NCBI RefSeq assembly: GCF_000003815.2
Contig: NW_023365711.1
Location: 51,413 to 115,412 of the forward strand
Direction of reading: 5' to 3'
Source: Branchiostoma floridae
Taxonomy: Eukaryota > Chordata > Leptocardii > Amphioxiformes > Branchiostomatidae
Length of the DNA stretch: 64,000 bases
The position numbers and the translations under genes are program-made. The notes under the pieces were generated by a model. It was not told the origin of the DNA. It worked only from the letters and a program-made list of their open reading frames with translations, and did no database searches. Below are positions 1 through 14,900 of the stretch, one piece after another; within the stretch, counting starts at the first letter, position 1; the number at the start of each line of letters is the position of its first letter.

Positions 1-3000
1 TTACCGGGTCCGGCAACTTGCCATGTCCGGCATCTTACCGGATCCGGCAGTTTACCAGGTCCGGCAACTTACTGGGTCCGGCAACTTACTGGGTCCGGCA
101 ACTTATCGGGTCTAGCTGCTGAGTCCGGCAACTTACCATAGCCGGTAGCTTACCGGGTCCGGCAACTTACCGAGTCCGGCAACTTACCGTATCCCGCAAC
201 TTACCGGGTCTGGCAACTTACCGGGTCCGGCAGCTTACTAAGTCCGGCAACTTACCGGATCCTGCAACTTACCAGGTTCGGCAACTTACCATGTCCGGTA
301 GCTTACGGGGTCCGGCAACTTACCGGGTCCGGCAACTTACCATGTACGGCAACTTACTGGGTCCGGCAACTTACTGGGTCCGGCAACTTATCGGGTCTAG
401 CTGCTTAGTCCGGCAACTTACCATGTCCGGTAGCTTACCGGGTCCGGCAACTTACCGAGTCCGGCAACTTACCAAATCCAGCAACTTACCAGGTTCGGCA
501 ACTTATCGGGTCTAGCAGCTTACTGGGTCCGGCAACTTACCGGGTCCGGCAGCTTACTAAGTCCGGCAACTTACCGGCAGCTTACCTGTTCTAGCTTTAG
601 AGTCCGGCAACTTACCAGGTCCGGCAGCTTACTAAGTCCGGCAACTTACCGGGTTCGGCAACTTATCGGGTCTAGCAGCTTACTGGGTCCGGCAACTTAC
701 CGGGTCCGGCAACTTACCATGCATGTACAGCAGCTCATCGGGTCCTGCAATTTACGGGGTCCAGCAACTTATCGGGTCTAGCAGCTGAGTCTGGCAACTT
801 ACCAGGTCCAGCAGCTTAACGGATCCGGTAACTTACCGGGTCTGGCAACTTACCGGATCCGGCAACTTACCGGGTCCGGTAGCTTACCGGGTACGGCAGC
901 TTACTGAGTCCACAACTTACCGAGTCCGGCAGCTTACCGGGTCCTGCAACTTACCAGGTCTGTCAGCTTACCGAGTCCGGCAACTTATCGGGTTTAGCAG
1001 CTGACCGGGCAACTTACCGGGTCCGGCAACTGACTGTGTCCAGTAGCTGAACAGGTCCTGCAACTTACAGGGCACTGCAACTTACCATGTCCGGTAGCTT
1101 ACCGGGTCCGGCAACTTACCGAGTCTGGCAACTTACCATGTCCGGCAACTTACCGGATCCGGCAGCTTACCGGGTCCGGTAACTTACCCCGTCCGGCAAC
1201 TTAGTGGGTCCGGCAATTTATCAGGTCTAGCTGCTGAGGCCGGCAACTTATCAGGTCCGTTATTTTACCGGGTCCGGCAACTTACCGGGTCCGACAACTA
1301 ACCGGGTCCGGCAACTTACCATGTACGGCAGCTTACCGGGTCCCGTAACTTACCGGGTCTGGCAGCTTATCGGGTCTAGCTGCTGAGTCCGGCAACTTAC
1401 CATGTCCGGTAGCTTACCAGGTCCGGCAACTTACCGAGTCCGGCAACTTACCGTATCCGGCAACTTACCGGGTCTGGCAACTTACCGGGGTCGGCAGCTT
1501 ACTAAGTCCGGCAACTTACCGGCAGCTTACCTGTTCTAGCTTTTGAGTCCGGCAACTTACCAGGTCCATTAGCTTACCGGGTCCGGCAACTTACCAAGTC
1601 CGGCAACTTACCGGATCCGGCAACTTACCGGGTCCAACAGCTTGCTAAGTCCGGCAACTTACCGGGTCCGGCAGCTTACTAAGTCCGGCAACTTACTGGA
1701 TCCTGCAACTTACCAGGTTCGGCAACTTACCATGTCCGGTAGCTTACGGGGCTCGGCAACTAACGGGGTCCGGCAACTTACCATGTCCGGCAACTTACCG
1801 GATCCGGCAGTTTACCAGGTCCGGCAACTTACTGGGTCCGGCAACTTATCGGGTCTAGCTGCTGAGTCTGGCAACTTACCATGTCCGGTAGCTTACCGGG
1901 TCCGGCAACTTACCGAGTCCGGCAACTTACCGGATCCGGCAACTTACAGGGTCTGGCAACTTACCGGGTCCGGCAGCTTACTAAGTCCGGCAACTTACCG
2001 GATCCGGCAACTAACCGGGTCCGGCAACTTACCATGTACGGCAGCTTACCGGGTCCTGTAACTTACCGGGTCTGGCAGCTTATCGGGTCTAGCTGCTGAG
2101 TCCGGCAACTTACCATGTCCGGTAGCTTACCGGGTCCGGCAACTTACCGAGTCCGGCAACTTACCGAGTCCGGCAACTTACCGTATCCGGCAACTTACCG
2201 GGTCTGGCAACTTACCGGGTCCGGCAACTTACTAAGTCCGGCAACTTACCGGCAGCTTACCTGTTCTAGCTTTAGAGTCCGGCAACTTACCAGGTCCGGC
2301 AGCTTACTAAGTCCGGCAACTTACCGGGTCCGGCATAGCACGGGTCCGGCAGCTTACTGGATCCGGCAACTTACCGGGTCCGGCAATTTACCGGGTCCGG
2401 CAACTTACCGGGTCCGGCAGCTTACCGTGTCCGGCAACTTACCATGTACGGCAGCTTACCGGGTCCGGTAACTTACCGGGTCTGGCAACTTACCGGGTAC
2501 GGCAGCTTACTGAGTCCACAACTTACCGGGTCCGGCAGCTTACCGGGTCCTGCAACTTACCAGGTCTGTCAGCTTACCGAGTCCGGCAACTTATCGGGTT
2601 TAGCAGCTGACCGGGCAACTTACCGGGTCCGGCAACTTACTGTGTCCGGTAGCTTACTGGATCCTGCCACTTACCGGGTCCGGCAACTTACCGGATTTGG
2701 CAGCTTACTGAGTCCGGCAACTAACCGGGTCCGGCAACTTACCATGTACGGCAACTTACCGGGTCCCGCAACTTACTGTGTCCGGTAGCTTAACGGGTCC
2801 TGCAACTTACCGAGCAGGCATCTTACCATGTCCGGTAGCTTACTGGGTCCAGCAACTTACCGAGTCCGGCAACTGACCATGTCCGGCAACTTACCGGATC
2901 CCGCAGCTTTTTTTACCGGGTCCGGCAGCTTACTAAGTCCAGCAACTTACCGGCAGCTTACCTGTTCTAGCTTTAGAGTCCGGCAACTTACCAGGTCCGG

Positions 3001-4004
3001 CAGCTTACTAAGTCCGGCAACTTACCGGGTCCGGCATAGCACGGGTCCGGCAGCTTACTGGATCCGGCAACTTACCGGGTCCGGCAACTTACCGGGTCTG
3101 GCAACTTACCGGATCCGGCAGTTTACCAGGTCCGGCAACTTACTGGGTCCGGCAACTTACTGGGTCCGGCAACTTATCCAGTCCGGTAGCTTACCAGGTC
3201 CGGCATAGCACTGGTCTGGCAGCTTACTGGATTCGGCAACTTACCGGGTCCGGCAACTTACCGGGTACGGCAACTTACCGGGTCCGGCAACTTACCGGAT
3301 CCGGCAACTTACCGGATCCGGCAACTCACCAGGTCCAGCAGCTTACCGGATCCGGTAACTTACCGGGTCTGGCAACTTACCGGGTCCGGCAACTTACCGG
3401 GTCCGGCAACTTACCATGTCCGGTAGCTTACCGGGTCCGGCAACTTACCGAGTCCGGCAACTTACCGAGTCCGGCAACTTACCGGATCCGGCAACTTACC
3501 GGGTCTGGCAACTTACCGGATCCCGCAGCTTACTGGGTCCGGTAACTTACCCGGTCCGGCAACTTAGTGGGTCCGGCAACTTATCAGGTCTAGCTGCTGA
3601 GGCCGGCAACTTACCAGGTCCGTTAGCTTACCGGGTCCGGCAGCTTACCGGGTCCGGCAGCTTACCAGGTCCAGCAGTGCACGGGTTTGGCAGCTTACTG
3701 GATTCGGCAGCTTACTGGATCCTGCCACTTACCGGGTCCGGCAACTTATCGGATCCGGCAGCTTACTGAGTCCGGCAACTTACCGGGTCCGGCAACTAAC
3801 CGGGTCCGGCAACTTACCAGGTCCGGCAGCTTACTAAGTCCGGCAACTTACCGGGTCCGGCATAGCACGGGTCCGGTAGCTTACTGGATCCGGCAACTTA
3901 CCGGGTCCGGCAACTTGCCATGTCCGGCATCTTACCGGATCCGGCAGTTTACCAGGTCCGGCAACTTACCGGGTCCGGCAACTTACTGGGTCCGGCAACT
4001 TATC

Positions 4005-4862
4005 NNNNNNNNNNNNNNNNNNNNNNNNNNNNNNNNNNNNNNNNNNNNNNNNNNNNNNNNNNNNNNNNNNNNNNNNNNNNNNNNNNNNNNNNNNNNNNNN
4101 NNNNNNNNNNNNNNNNNNNNNNNNNNNNNNNNNNNNNNNNNNNNNNNNNNNNNNNNNNNNNNNNNNNNNNNNNNNNNNNNNNNNNNNNNNNNNNNNNNNN
4201 NNNNNNNNNNNNNNNNNNNNNNNNNNNNNNNNNNNNNNNNNNNNNNNNNNNNNNNNNNNNNNNNNNNNNNNNNNNNNNNNNNNNNNNNNNNNNNNNNNNN
4301 NNNNNNNNNNNNNNNNNNNNNNNNNNNNNNNNNNNNNNNNNNNNNNNNNNNNNNNNNNNNNNNNNNNNNNNNNNNNNNNNNNNNNNNNNNNNNNNNNNNN
4401 NNNNNNNNNNNNNNNNNNNNNNNNNNNNNNNNNNNNNNNNNNNNNNNNNNNNNNNNNNNNNNNNNNNNNNNNNNNNNNNNNNNNNNNNNNNNNNNNNNNN
4501 NNNNNNNNNNNNNNNNNNNNNNNNNNNNNNNNNNNNNNNNNNNNNNNNNNNNNNNNNNNNNNNNNNNNNNNNNNNNNNNNNNNNNNNNNNNNNNNNNNNN
4601 NNNNNNNNNNNNNNNNNNNNNNNNNNNNNNNNNNNNNNNNNNNNNNNNNNNNNNNNNNNNNNNNNNNNNNNNNNNNNNNNNNNNNNNNNNNNNNNNNNNN
4701 NNNNNNNNNNNNNNNNNNNNNNNNNNNNNNNNNNNNNNNNNNNNNNNNNNNNNNNNNNNNNNNNNNNNNNNNNNNNNNNNNNNNNNNNNNNNNNNNNNNN
4801 NNNNNNNNNNNNNNNNNNNNNNNNNNNNNNNNNNNNNNNNNNNNNNNNNNNNNNNNNNNNNN
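4005..4862. other. Assembly gap (858 N) inside the satellite
   Basis: A run of 858 N with satellite on both sides. The odd length suggests a sized gap. Array length and block order across it are unknown. Confidence 0.99.
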
Positions 4863-6092
4863 CGGGTCCGGCAACTTACCGGGTCCAGGCAACTAACCGG
4901 GTCCGGCAACTTACCATGTACGGCAGCTTACCGGGTCACTGTAACTTACCGGGTCTGGCAGCTTATCGGGTCTAGCTGCTGAGTCCGGCAACTTACCATG
5001 TCCGGTAGCTTACCGGGTCCGGCAACTTACCGAGTCCGGTAGCTTAACAGGTCCTGCAACTTACCGGGCACTGCAACTTACCCTGTCCGGTAGCTTACCG
5101 GGTCCGGCAACTTACCGAGTCTTGCAACTTAGTGGGTCCGGCAACTTATCAGGTCTAGCTGCTGAGGCCGGCAACTTACCAGGTCCGTTAGTTTACCGGG
5201 TCCGGCAACTCACCGGGTCCGGCAGCTTACCAGGTCCGGCAGTGCACAGGTCTGGCAGCTTACTGGATTCGTCAGCTTACTGGATCCTGCCACTTACCGG
5301 GTCCGGCAACTTACCGGATTTGGCAGCTTACTGAGTCCGGCAACTTACCGGGTCCAGAAACTAATCGGGTCCGGCAACTTACCATGTACGGCAGCTTACC
5401 GGGTCTCGTAAATTACCGGGTCTGGCAGCTTATCGGGTCTAGCTGCTGAGTCCGGCAACTTACCATGTCCGGTAGCTTACCGGGTCCGGCAACTTACCGA
5501 GTCCGGCAACTTACCGTATCCGGCAACTTACCGGGTCTGGCAACTTACCGGGTCCGGCAGCTTACTAAGTCCGGCAACTTACCGGCAGCTTACCTGTTCT
5601 AGCTTTTGAGTCCGGCAACTTACCAGGTCCATTAGCTTACCGGGTCCGGCAACTTACCAAGTCCGGCAACTTACCGGATCCGGCAACTTACCGGGTCCAA
5701 CAGCTTACTAAGTCCGGCAACTTACCGGGTCCGGCAGCTTACTAAGTCCGGCAACTTACTGGATCCTGCAACTTACCAGGTCTCGTAACTTACCGGGTCT
5801 GGCAGCTTATCGGGTCTAGCTGCTGAGTCGGGCAACTTACCATGTCCGGTAGCTTACCGGGTCCGGCAACTTACCGAGTCCGGCAACTTACCGTATCCAG
5901 CAACTTATCGGGTCTAGCAGCTGAGTCTGGCAACTTACCAAGTCCGGCAACTTACCGGATCCGGCAACTCACCAGGTTCAGCAGCTTACCAGGTCCAGCA
6001 GCTTACCGGACCCGGTAACTTATCGGGTCTGGCAACTTACCGGGTCCGGCAGCTTACCAGGTCCGGCATAGCACTGGTCTGGCAGCTTACCG

Positions 6093-6210
6093 NNNNNNNN
6101 NNNNNNNNNNNNNNNNNNNNNNNNNNNNNNNNNNNNNNNNNNNNNNNNNNNNNNNNNNNNNNNNNNNNNNNNNNNNNNNNNNNNNNNNNNNNNNNNNNNN
6201 NNNNNNNNNN
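6093..6210. other. Assembly gap (118 N) inside the satellite
   Basis: A run of 118 N with the same 17-bp repeat on both sides. Confidence 0.99.
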
Positions 6211-8639
6211 GGGTCCGGCAGCTTACTAAGTCCGGCAACTTACCGGATCGTGCAACTTACCAGGTTCGGCAATTTACCATGTCTGGTAGCTTACGGGGTC
6301 CGGCAACTTACCGGGTCCGGCAACTTACCATGTCCGGCAACTTACCGGATCCGGCAGTTTACCAGGTCCGGCAACTTGCTGGGTCCGGCAGCTTACTGGG
6401 TCCGGCAACTTATCGGGTCTAGATGCTGAGTCCAGCAAGTTACAAGGTCCGGCATAGCACGGGTCCGGCAGCTTACTGGATCCGGCAACTTACCGGGTCT
6501 GGCAATTTACCGGGTCCTGCAACTTACCAGGTTCGGCAATTTACCATGTCTGGTAGCTGACGGGGTCCTGCAACTTACCGGGTCCGGCAACTTACCATGT
6601 CCGGCAACTTACCGGATCAGGCAGTTTACCAGGTCCGGCAACTTACTGGGTCCGGCAACCTGCCATGTCCGGCATCTTACCGGATCCGGCAGTTTACCAG
6701 GTCCGGCAACTTACTGGGTCCGGCAACTTACTGGGTCCGGCAACTTATCGGGTCTAGCTGCTGAGTCCGGCAACTTACCATGGCCGGTAGCTTACCGAGT
6801 CCGGCAACTTACCGTATCCGGCAACTTACCGGGTCTGGCAACTTACCGGGGTCGGCAGCTTACTAAGTCCGGCAACTTACCGGCAGCTTACCTGTTCTAG
6901 CTTTTGAGTCCGGCAACTTACCAGGTCCATTAGCTTACCGGGTCCGGCAACTTACCAAGTCCGGCAACTTACCGGATCCGGCAACTTACCGGGTCCAACA
7001 GATTGCTAAGTCCGGCAACTTACCGGGTCCGGCAGCTTACTAAGTCCGGCAACTTACTGGATCCTGCAACTTACCAGGTTCGGCAACTTACCATGTCCGG
7101 TAGCTTACGGGGCTCGGCAACTAACGGGGTCCGGCAACTTACCATGTCCGGCAACTTACCGGATCCGGCAGTTTACCAGGTCCGGCAACTTACTGGGTCC
7201 GGCAACTTATCGGGTCTAGCTGCTGAGTCTGGCAACTTACCATGTCCGGTAGCTTACCGGGTCCGGCAACTTACCGAGTCCGGCAACTTACCGGATCCGG
7301 CAACTTACAGGGTCTGGCAACTTACCGGGTCCGGCAGCTTACTAAGTCCGGCAACTTACCGGATCCTGCAACTTACCAGGTTCTGCAACTTACCATGTCC
7401 GGTAGCTTACCGGGTCCGGCAACTTACCGAGTCCGGCAACTTACCAAATCCAGCAACTTACCAGGTTCGGCAACTATCAGGTCTAGCAGCTTACTGGGTC
7501 CGGCAACTTACCGGGTCCGGCACCTTACCATGCATGTACAGCAGCTTATCGGGTCCTGCAATTTACGGGATCCAGCAACTTATCGGGTCTAGCAGCTGAG
7601 TCTGGCAACTTACCAAGTCCGGCAACTTACCGGATCCGGCAACTCACCAGGTTCAGCAGCTTACCAGGTCCAGCAGCTTACCGGACCCGGTAACTTACCG
7701 GGTCTGGCAACTTACCGGGTCCGGCAGCTTACCAGGTCCGGCATAGCACTGGTCTGGCAGCTTACTGGATCCGGCAACTTACCGGGTCCGGCAACTTACC
7801 GGGTCCGGCAACTTACCATGTCCGGTAGCTTACCGGGTCCGGCAACTTACCGAGTCCGGCAAATTACCGGATCCGGCAACTTACCGGGTCTGGCAACTTA
7901 CCGGGTCCGGCAGCTTACTAAGTCCGGCAACTTACCGGATCCTGCAACTTACCAGGTTCGGCAATTTACCATGTCTGGTAGCTTACGGGGTCCGGCAACT
8001 TACCGGGTCCGGCAACTTACCATGTCCGGCAACTTACCGGATCCGGCAGTTTACCAGGTCCGGCAACTTACTGGGTCCGGCAACTTACTGGGTCCGGCAA
8101 CTTATCGGGTCTAGATGCTGAGTCCAGCAAGTTACAAGGTCCGGCATATCACGGGTCCGGCAGCTTACTGGATCCGGCAACTTACCGGGTCTGGCAATTT
8201 ACCGGGTCCTGCAACTTACCAGGTTCGGCAATTTACCATGTCTGGGAGCTGACGGGGTCCGGCAACTTACCGGGTCCGGCAACTTACCATGTCCGGCAAC
8301 TTACCGGATCAGGCAGTTTACCAGGTCCGGCAACTTACTGGGTCCGGCAACCTGCCATGTCCGGCATCTTACCGGATCCGGCAGATTACCGGGTCTGGCA
8401 ACTTACCGGGTCCGGCAGCTTACTAAGGCCGGCAACTTACCGGATCCTGCAACTTACCACGGGCGGCAACTTACCACGTCCGGTAGCTTACGGGGTCCGG
8501 CAACTTACTGGGTCCGGCAACTTATCGGGTCTAGCTGCTGAGTCCGGCAACTTACCATGGCCGGTAGCTTACCGGGTCCGGCAACTTACCGAGTCCGGCA
8601 ACTTACCGTATCCGGCAACTTACCGGGTCTGGCAACTTA

Positions 8640-8965
8640 NNNNNNNNNNNNNNNNNNNNNNNNNNNNNNNNNNNNNNNNNNNNNNNNNNNNNNNNNNNNN
8701 NNNNNNNNNNNNNNNNNNNNNNNNNNNNNNNNNNNNNNNNNNNNNNNNNNNNNNNNNNNNNNNNNNNNNNNNNNNNNNNNNNNNNNNNNNNNNNNNNNNN
8801 NNNNNNNNNNNNNNNNNNNNNNNNNNNNNNNNNNNNNNNNNNNNNNNNNNNNNNNNNNNNNNNNNNNNNNNNNNNNNNNNNNNNNNNNNNNNNNNNNNNN
8901 NNNNNNNNNNNNNNNNNNNNNNNNNNNNNNNNNNNNNNNNNNNNNNNNNNNNNNNNNNNNNNNNN
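8640..8965. other. Assembly gap (326 N) inside the satellite
   Basis: A run of 326 N with the same 17-bp repeat on both sides. Confidence 0.99.
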
Positions 8966-11847
8966 CGGCAACTTACCAGGTTCGGCAACTTACCATGTCC
9001 GGTAGCTTACGGGGTCCGGCAACTGACCGGGTCCGGCAACTTACCATGTACGGCAACTTACTGGGTCCGGCAACTTACTGGGTCCGGCAACTGATCGGGT
9101 CTAGCTGCTGAGTCCGGCAACTTACCATGTCCGGTAGCTTACCGGGTCCGGCAACTTACCGAGTCCGGCAACTTACCAAATCCAGCAACTTACCAGGTTC
9201 GGCAACTTATCGGGTCTAGCAGCTTACTGGGTCCGGCAACTTACCGGGTCCGGCAGCTTACTAAGTCCGGCAACTTACCGGCAGCTTACCTGTTCTAGCT
9301 TTAGAGTCCGGCAACTTACCAGGTCCGGCAGCTTACTAAGTCCGGCAACTTACCGGGTCCGGCATAGCATGGGTCTGGCAGCTTACTGGATCCGGCAACT
9401 TACCGGGTCCGGCAATTTACCGGGTCCGGCAACTTACCTGGTCCGGCAGCTTACCGTGTCCGGCAACTTACCAGGTCCGGCAACTTACCGGGTCCAGCAA
9501 CTTACCATGTACGGCAGCTTACCGGGTCCGGTAACTTACCGGGTCTGGCAACTTACCGGGTCCGGCAGCTTACTGAGTCCACAACTTACCGAGTCCGGCA
9601 GCTTACCGGGTCCTGCAACTTACCAGGTCTGTCAGCTTACCGAGTCCGGCAACTTATCGGGTTTAGCAGCTGACCGGGCAACTTACCGGGTCCGGCAACT
9701 GACTGTGTCCAGTAGCTTAACAGGTCCTGCAACTTACAGGGCACTGCAACTTACCATGTCCGGTAGCTTACCGGGTCCGGCAACTTACCGAGTCTGGCAA
9801 CTTACCATGTCCGGCAACTTACCGGATCCGGCAGCTTACCGGGTCCGGTACCTTACCCCGTCCGGCAACTTAGTGGGTCCGGCAACTTATCAGGTCTAGC
9901 TGCTGAGGCCGGCAACTTATCAGGTCCGTTATTTTACCGGGTCCGGCAACTTACCGGGTCCGACAACTAACCGGGTCCGGCAACTTACCATGTACGGCAG
10001 CTTACCGGGTCCCGTAACTTACCGGGTCTGGCAGCTTATCGGGTCTAGCTGCTGAGTCCGGCAACTTACCATGTCCGGTAGCTTACCAGGTCCGGCAACT
10101 TACCGAGTCCGGCAACTTACCGTATCCGGCAACTTACCGGGTCTGGCAACTTACCGGGGTCGGCAGCTTACTAAGTCCGGCAACTTACCGGCAGCTTACC
10201 TGTTCTAGCTTTTGAGTCCGGCAACTTACCAGGTCCATTAGCTTACCGGGTCCGGCAACTTACCAAGTCCGGCAACTTACCGGATCCGGCAACTTACCGG
10301 GTCCAACAGCTTACTAAGTCCGGCAACTTACTGGATCCTGCAACTTACCAGGTTCGGCAACTTACCATGTCCGGTAGCTTACGGGGCTCGGCAACTAACG
10401 GGGTCCGGCAACTTACCATGTCCGGCAACTTACCGGATCCGGCAGTTTACCAGGTCCGGCAACTTACTGGGTCCGGCAACTTATCGGGTCTAGCTGCTGA
10501 GTCTGGCAACTTACCATGTCCGGTAGCTTACCGGGTCCGGCAACTTACCGAGTCCGGCAACTTACCGGATCCGGCAACTTACAGGGTCTGGCAACTTACC
10601 GGGTCCGGCAGCTTACTAAGTCCGGCAACTTACCGGATCCTGCAACTTACCAGGTTCTGCAACTTACCATGTCCGGTAGCTTACCGGGTCCGGCAACTTA
10701 CCGAGTCCGGCAACTTACCAAATCCAGCAACTTACCAGGTTCGGCAACTTATCGGGTCTAGCAGCTTACTGGGTCCGGCAACTTACCGGGTCCGGCAACT
10801 TACCATGCATGTACAGCAGCTCATCGGGTCCTGCAATTTACGGGGTCCAGCAACTTATCGGGTCTAGCAGCTGAGTCTGGCAACTTACCAGGTCCAGCAG
10901 CTTAACGGATCCGGTAACTTACCGGGTCTGGCAACTTACCGGATCCGGCAACTTACCGGGTCCGGTAGCTTACCAGGTCCGGCATAGCACTGGTCTGGCA
11001 GCTTACTGGATTCGGCAACTTACCGGGTCCGGCAACTTACCGGGTCCGGCAACTTACCGGGTACGGCAACTTACCGGGTACGGCAACTTACCGGGTCCGG
11101 CAACTTACCGGATCCGGCAACTTACCGGGTCCGGCAACTTACCATGTCCGGTAGCTTACCGGGTCCGGCAACTTACCGAGTCCGGCAACTTACCGGATCC
11201 GGCAACTTACCGGGTCTGGCAACTTACCGGATCCCGCAGCTTACTGGGTCCGGTAACTTACCCGGTCCGGCAACTTAGTGGGTCCGGCAACTTATCAGGT
11301 CTAGCTGCTGAGGCCGGCAACTTACCAGGTCCGTTAGCTTACCGGGTCCGTTAGCTTACCGGGTCCGGCAGCTTACCAGGTCCAGCAGTGCACGGGTCCG
11401 GCAGCTTACTGGATTCGGCAGCTTACTGGATCCTGCCACTTACCGGGTCCGGCAACTTATCGGATCCGGCAGCTTACTGAGTCCGGCAACTTACCGGGTC
11501 CGGCAACTAACCGGGTCCGGCAACTTACCAGGTCCGGCAGCTTACTAAGTCCGGCAACTTACCGGGTCCGGCATAGCACGGGTCCGGCAGCTTACTGGAT
11601 CCGGCAACTTACCGGGTCCGGCAACTTGCCATGTCCGGCATCTTACCGGATCCGGCAGTTTACCAGGTCCGGCAACTTACTGGGTCCGGCAACTTACTGG
11701 GTCCGGCAACTTATCGGGTCTAGCTGCTGAGTCCGGCTACTTACCATGTCCGGTAGCTTACCGGGTCCGGCAACTTACCGAGTCCGGCAACTTACCGGAT
11801 CCGGCAACTTACCGGGTCTGGCAACTTACCGGATCCCGCAGCTTACT

Positions 11848-11947
11848 NNNNNNNNNNNNNNNNNNNNNNNNNNNNNNNNNNNNNNNNNNNNNNNNNNNNN
11901 NNNNNNNNNNNNNNNNNNNNNNNNNNNNNNNNNNNNNNNNNNNNNNN
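11848..11947. other. Assembly gap (100 N) inside the satellite
   Basis: Exactly 100 N, the usual placeholder for a gap of unknown size, so the true array may be longer than 22 kb. Confidence 0.99.
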
Positions 11948-14900
11948 GGTCCGGCAACTTAGTGGGTCCGGCAACTTATCGGGTCTAGCTGTTGAGTGTT
12001 GCAACTTACCATGTCCGGTAGCTTACCGGGTCCGGCAACTTACCGTATCCGGCAACTTACCGGGTCTGGCAACTTACCGGGTCCGACAGCTTACTAAGTC
12101 CGGCAACTTACCGGATCCTGCAACTTACCAGGTTCGGCAACTTACCATGTCCGGTAGCTTACGGGGTCCGGCAACTTACCGGGTCCGGCAACTTACCATG
12201 TACGGCAACTTACTGGGTCCGGCAACTTACTGGGTCCGGCAACTAATCGGGCTAGCTGCTGAGTCCGGCAACTTACCATGTCCGGTAGCTTACCGGGTCC
12301 GGCAACTTACCGAGTCCGGCAACTTACCAAATCCAGTAACTTACCAGGTTCGGCAACTTATCAGGTCTAGCAGCTTACTGGGTCCGGCAACTTACCGGGT
12401 CCGGCACCTTACCATGCATGTACAGCAGCTTATCGGGTCCTGCAATTTACGGGATCCAGCAACTTATCGGGTCTAGCAGCTGAGTCTGGCAACTTACCAA
12501 GTCCGGCAACTTACCGGATCCGGCAACTCACCAGGTTCAGCAGCTTACCAGGTCCAGCAGCTTACCGGACCCGGTAACTTACTGGGTCTGGCAACTTACC
12601 GGGTCCGGCAGCTTACCAGGTCCGGCATAGCACTGGTCTGGCAGCTTACTGGATCCGGCAACTTACCGGGTCCGGCAACTTACCGGGTCCGGCAACTTAC
12701 CATGTCCGGTAGCTTACCGGGTCCGGCAACTTACCGAGTCCGGCAAATTACCGGATCCGGCAACTTACCGGGTCTGGCAACTTACCGGGTCCGGCAGCTT
12801 ACTAAGTCCGGCAACTTACCGGATCCTGCAACTTACCAGGTTCGGCAATTTACCATGTCTGGTAGCTTACCAGGTTCGGCAATTTACCATGTCTGGTAGC
12901 TTACGGGGTCCGGCAACTTACCGGGTCCGGCAACTTACCATGTCCGGCAACTTACCGGATCCGGCAGTTTACCAGGTCCGGCAACTTACTGGGTCCGGCA
13001 ACTTACTGGGTCCGGCAACTTATCGGGTCTAGATGCTGAGTCCAGCAAGTTACAAGGTCCGGCATAGCACGGGTCCGGCAGCTTACTGGATCCGGCAACT
13101 TACCGGGTCTGGCAATTTACCGGGTCCTGCAACTTACCAGGTTCGGCAATTTACCATGTCTGGTAGCTGACGGGGTCCGGCAACTTACCGGGTCCGGCAA
13201 CTTACCATGTCCGGCAACTTACCGGATCAGGCAGTTTACCAGGTCCGGCAACTTACTGGGTCCGGCAACCTGCCATGTCCGGCATCTTACCGGATCCGGC
13301 AGTTTACCGGGTCTGGCAACTTACCGGGTCCGGCAGCTTACTAAGTCCGGCAACTTACCGGATCCTGCAACTTACCAGGTTCGGCAACTTACCATGTCCG
13401 GTAGCTTACGGGGTCCGGCAACTTACTGGGTCCGGCAACTTATCGGGTCTAGCTGCTGAGTCCGGCAACTTACCATGGCCGGTAGCTTACCGGGTCCGGC
13501 AACTTACCGAGTCCGGCAACTTACCGTATCCGGCAACTTACCGGGTCTGGCAACTTACCGGGTCCGGCAGCTTACTAAGTCCAGCAACTTACCGGATCCT
13601 GCAACTTACCAGGTTCGGCAACTTACCATGTCCGGTAGCTTACGGGGTCCGGCAACTTACCGGGTCCGGCAACTTACCATGTACGGCAACTTACTGGGTC
13701 CGGCAACTTACTGGGTCCGGCAACTTATCGGGTCTAGCTGCTGAGTCCGGCAACTTACCATGTCCGGTAGCTTACCGGGTCCGGCAACTTACCGAGTCCG
13801 GCAACTTACCAAATCCAGCAACTTACCAGGTTTGGCAACTTATCGGGTCTAGCAGCTTACTGGGTCCGGCAACTTACCGGGTCCGGCAGCTTACTAAGTC
13901 CGGCAACTTACCGGCAGCTTACCTGTTCTAGCTTCAGAGTCCGGCAACTTATGGGGATTAGCAGCTGACCAGGCAACTTACGTGGTCCCGCAACTTACTG
14001 TGTCCGGTAGCTTAACGGGTCCTGCAACTTACCAAGCAGGCATCTTACCATGTCCGGTAGCTTACTGGGTCCGGCAACTTACCGAGTCCGGCAACTGACC
14101 ATGTCTGACAACTTACCGGATCCCGCAGCTTACTGGGTCCGGTAACTTACCCGGTCCGGCAACTTAGTGGGTCCGGCAACTTATCAGGTCTAGCTGCTGA
14201 GGCCGGCAACTTACCAGGTCCGTTAGTTTACCGGGTCCGGCAACTTACCGGGTCCGGCAGCTTACCAGGTCCGGCAGTGCACGGGTCCGGCAGCTTACTG
14301 GATTCGTCAGCTTACTGGATCCTGCCACTTACCGGGTCCGGCAACTTACCGGATTTGGCAGCTTACTGAGTCCGGCAACTTACCGGGTCCGGCAACTTAC
14401 TGTGTCCGGTAGCTTAACAGGTCCTGCAACTTACCGGGCACTGCAACTTACCCTGTCCGGTAGCTTACAGGGTCCGGCAACTTACCGAGTCTTGCAACTT
14501 ACCATGTCCGGCAAATTACCGGATCCGGCAGCTTACCGGGTCCGGTAACTTACCCCGTCCGGCAACTTAGTGGGTCCGGCAACTTATCAGGTCTAGCTGC
14601 TGAGGCCGGCAACTTACCAGGTCCGTTAGTTTACCGGGTCCGGCAACTTACCGGGTCCGGCAGCTTACCAGGTCCGGCAGTGCACAGGTCCGGCAGCTTA
14701 CTGGATTCGTCAGCTTACTGGATCCTGCCACTTACCAGGTCCGGCAACTTACCGGATTTGGCAGCTTACTGAGTCCGGCAACTTACCAGGTCCAGAAACT
14801 AACCGGGTCCGGCAACTTACCATGTACGGCAGCTTACCGGGTCTCGTAACTTACCGGGTCTGGCAGCTTATCGGGTCTAGCTGCTGAGTCCGGCAACTTA

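Noticed and set aside
3687-4982. 431-codon frame and other long frames spanning N runs
   Set aside because: Most of the length is N; the rest is satellite.
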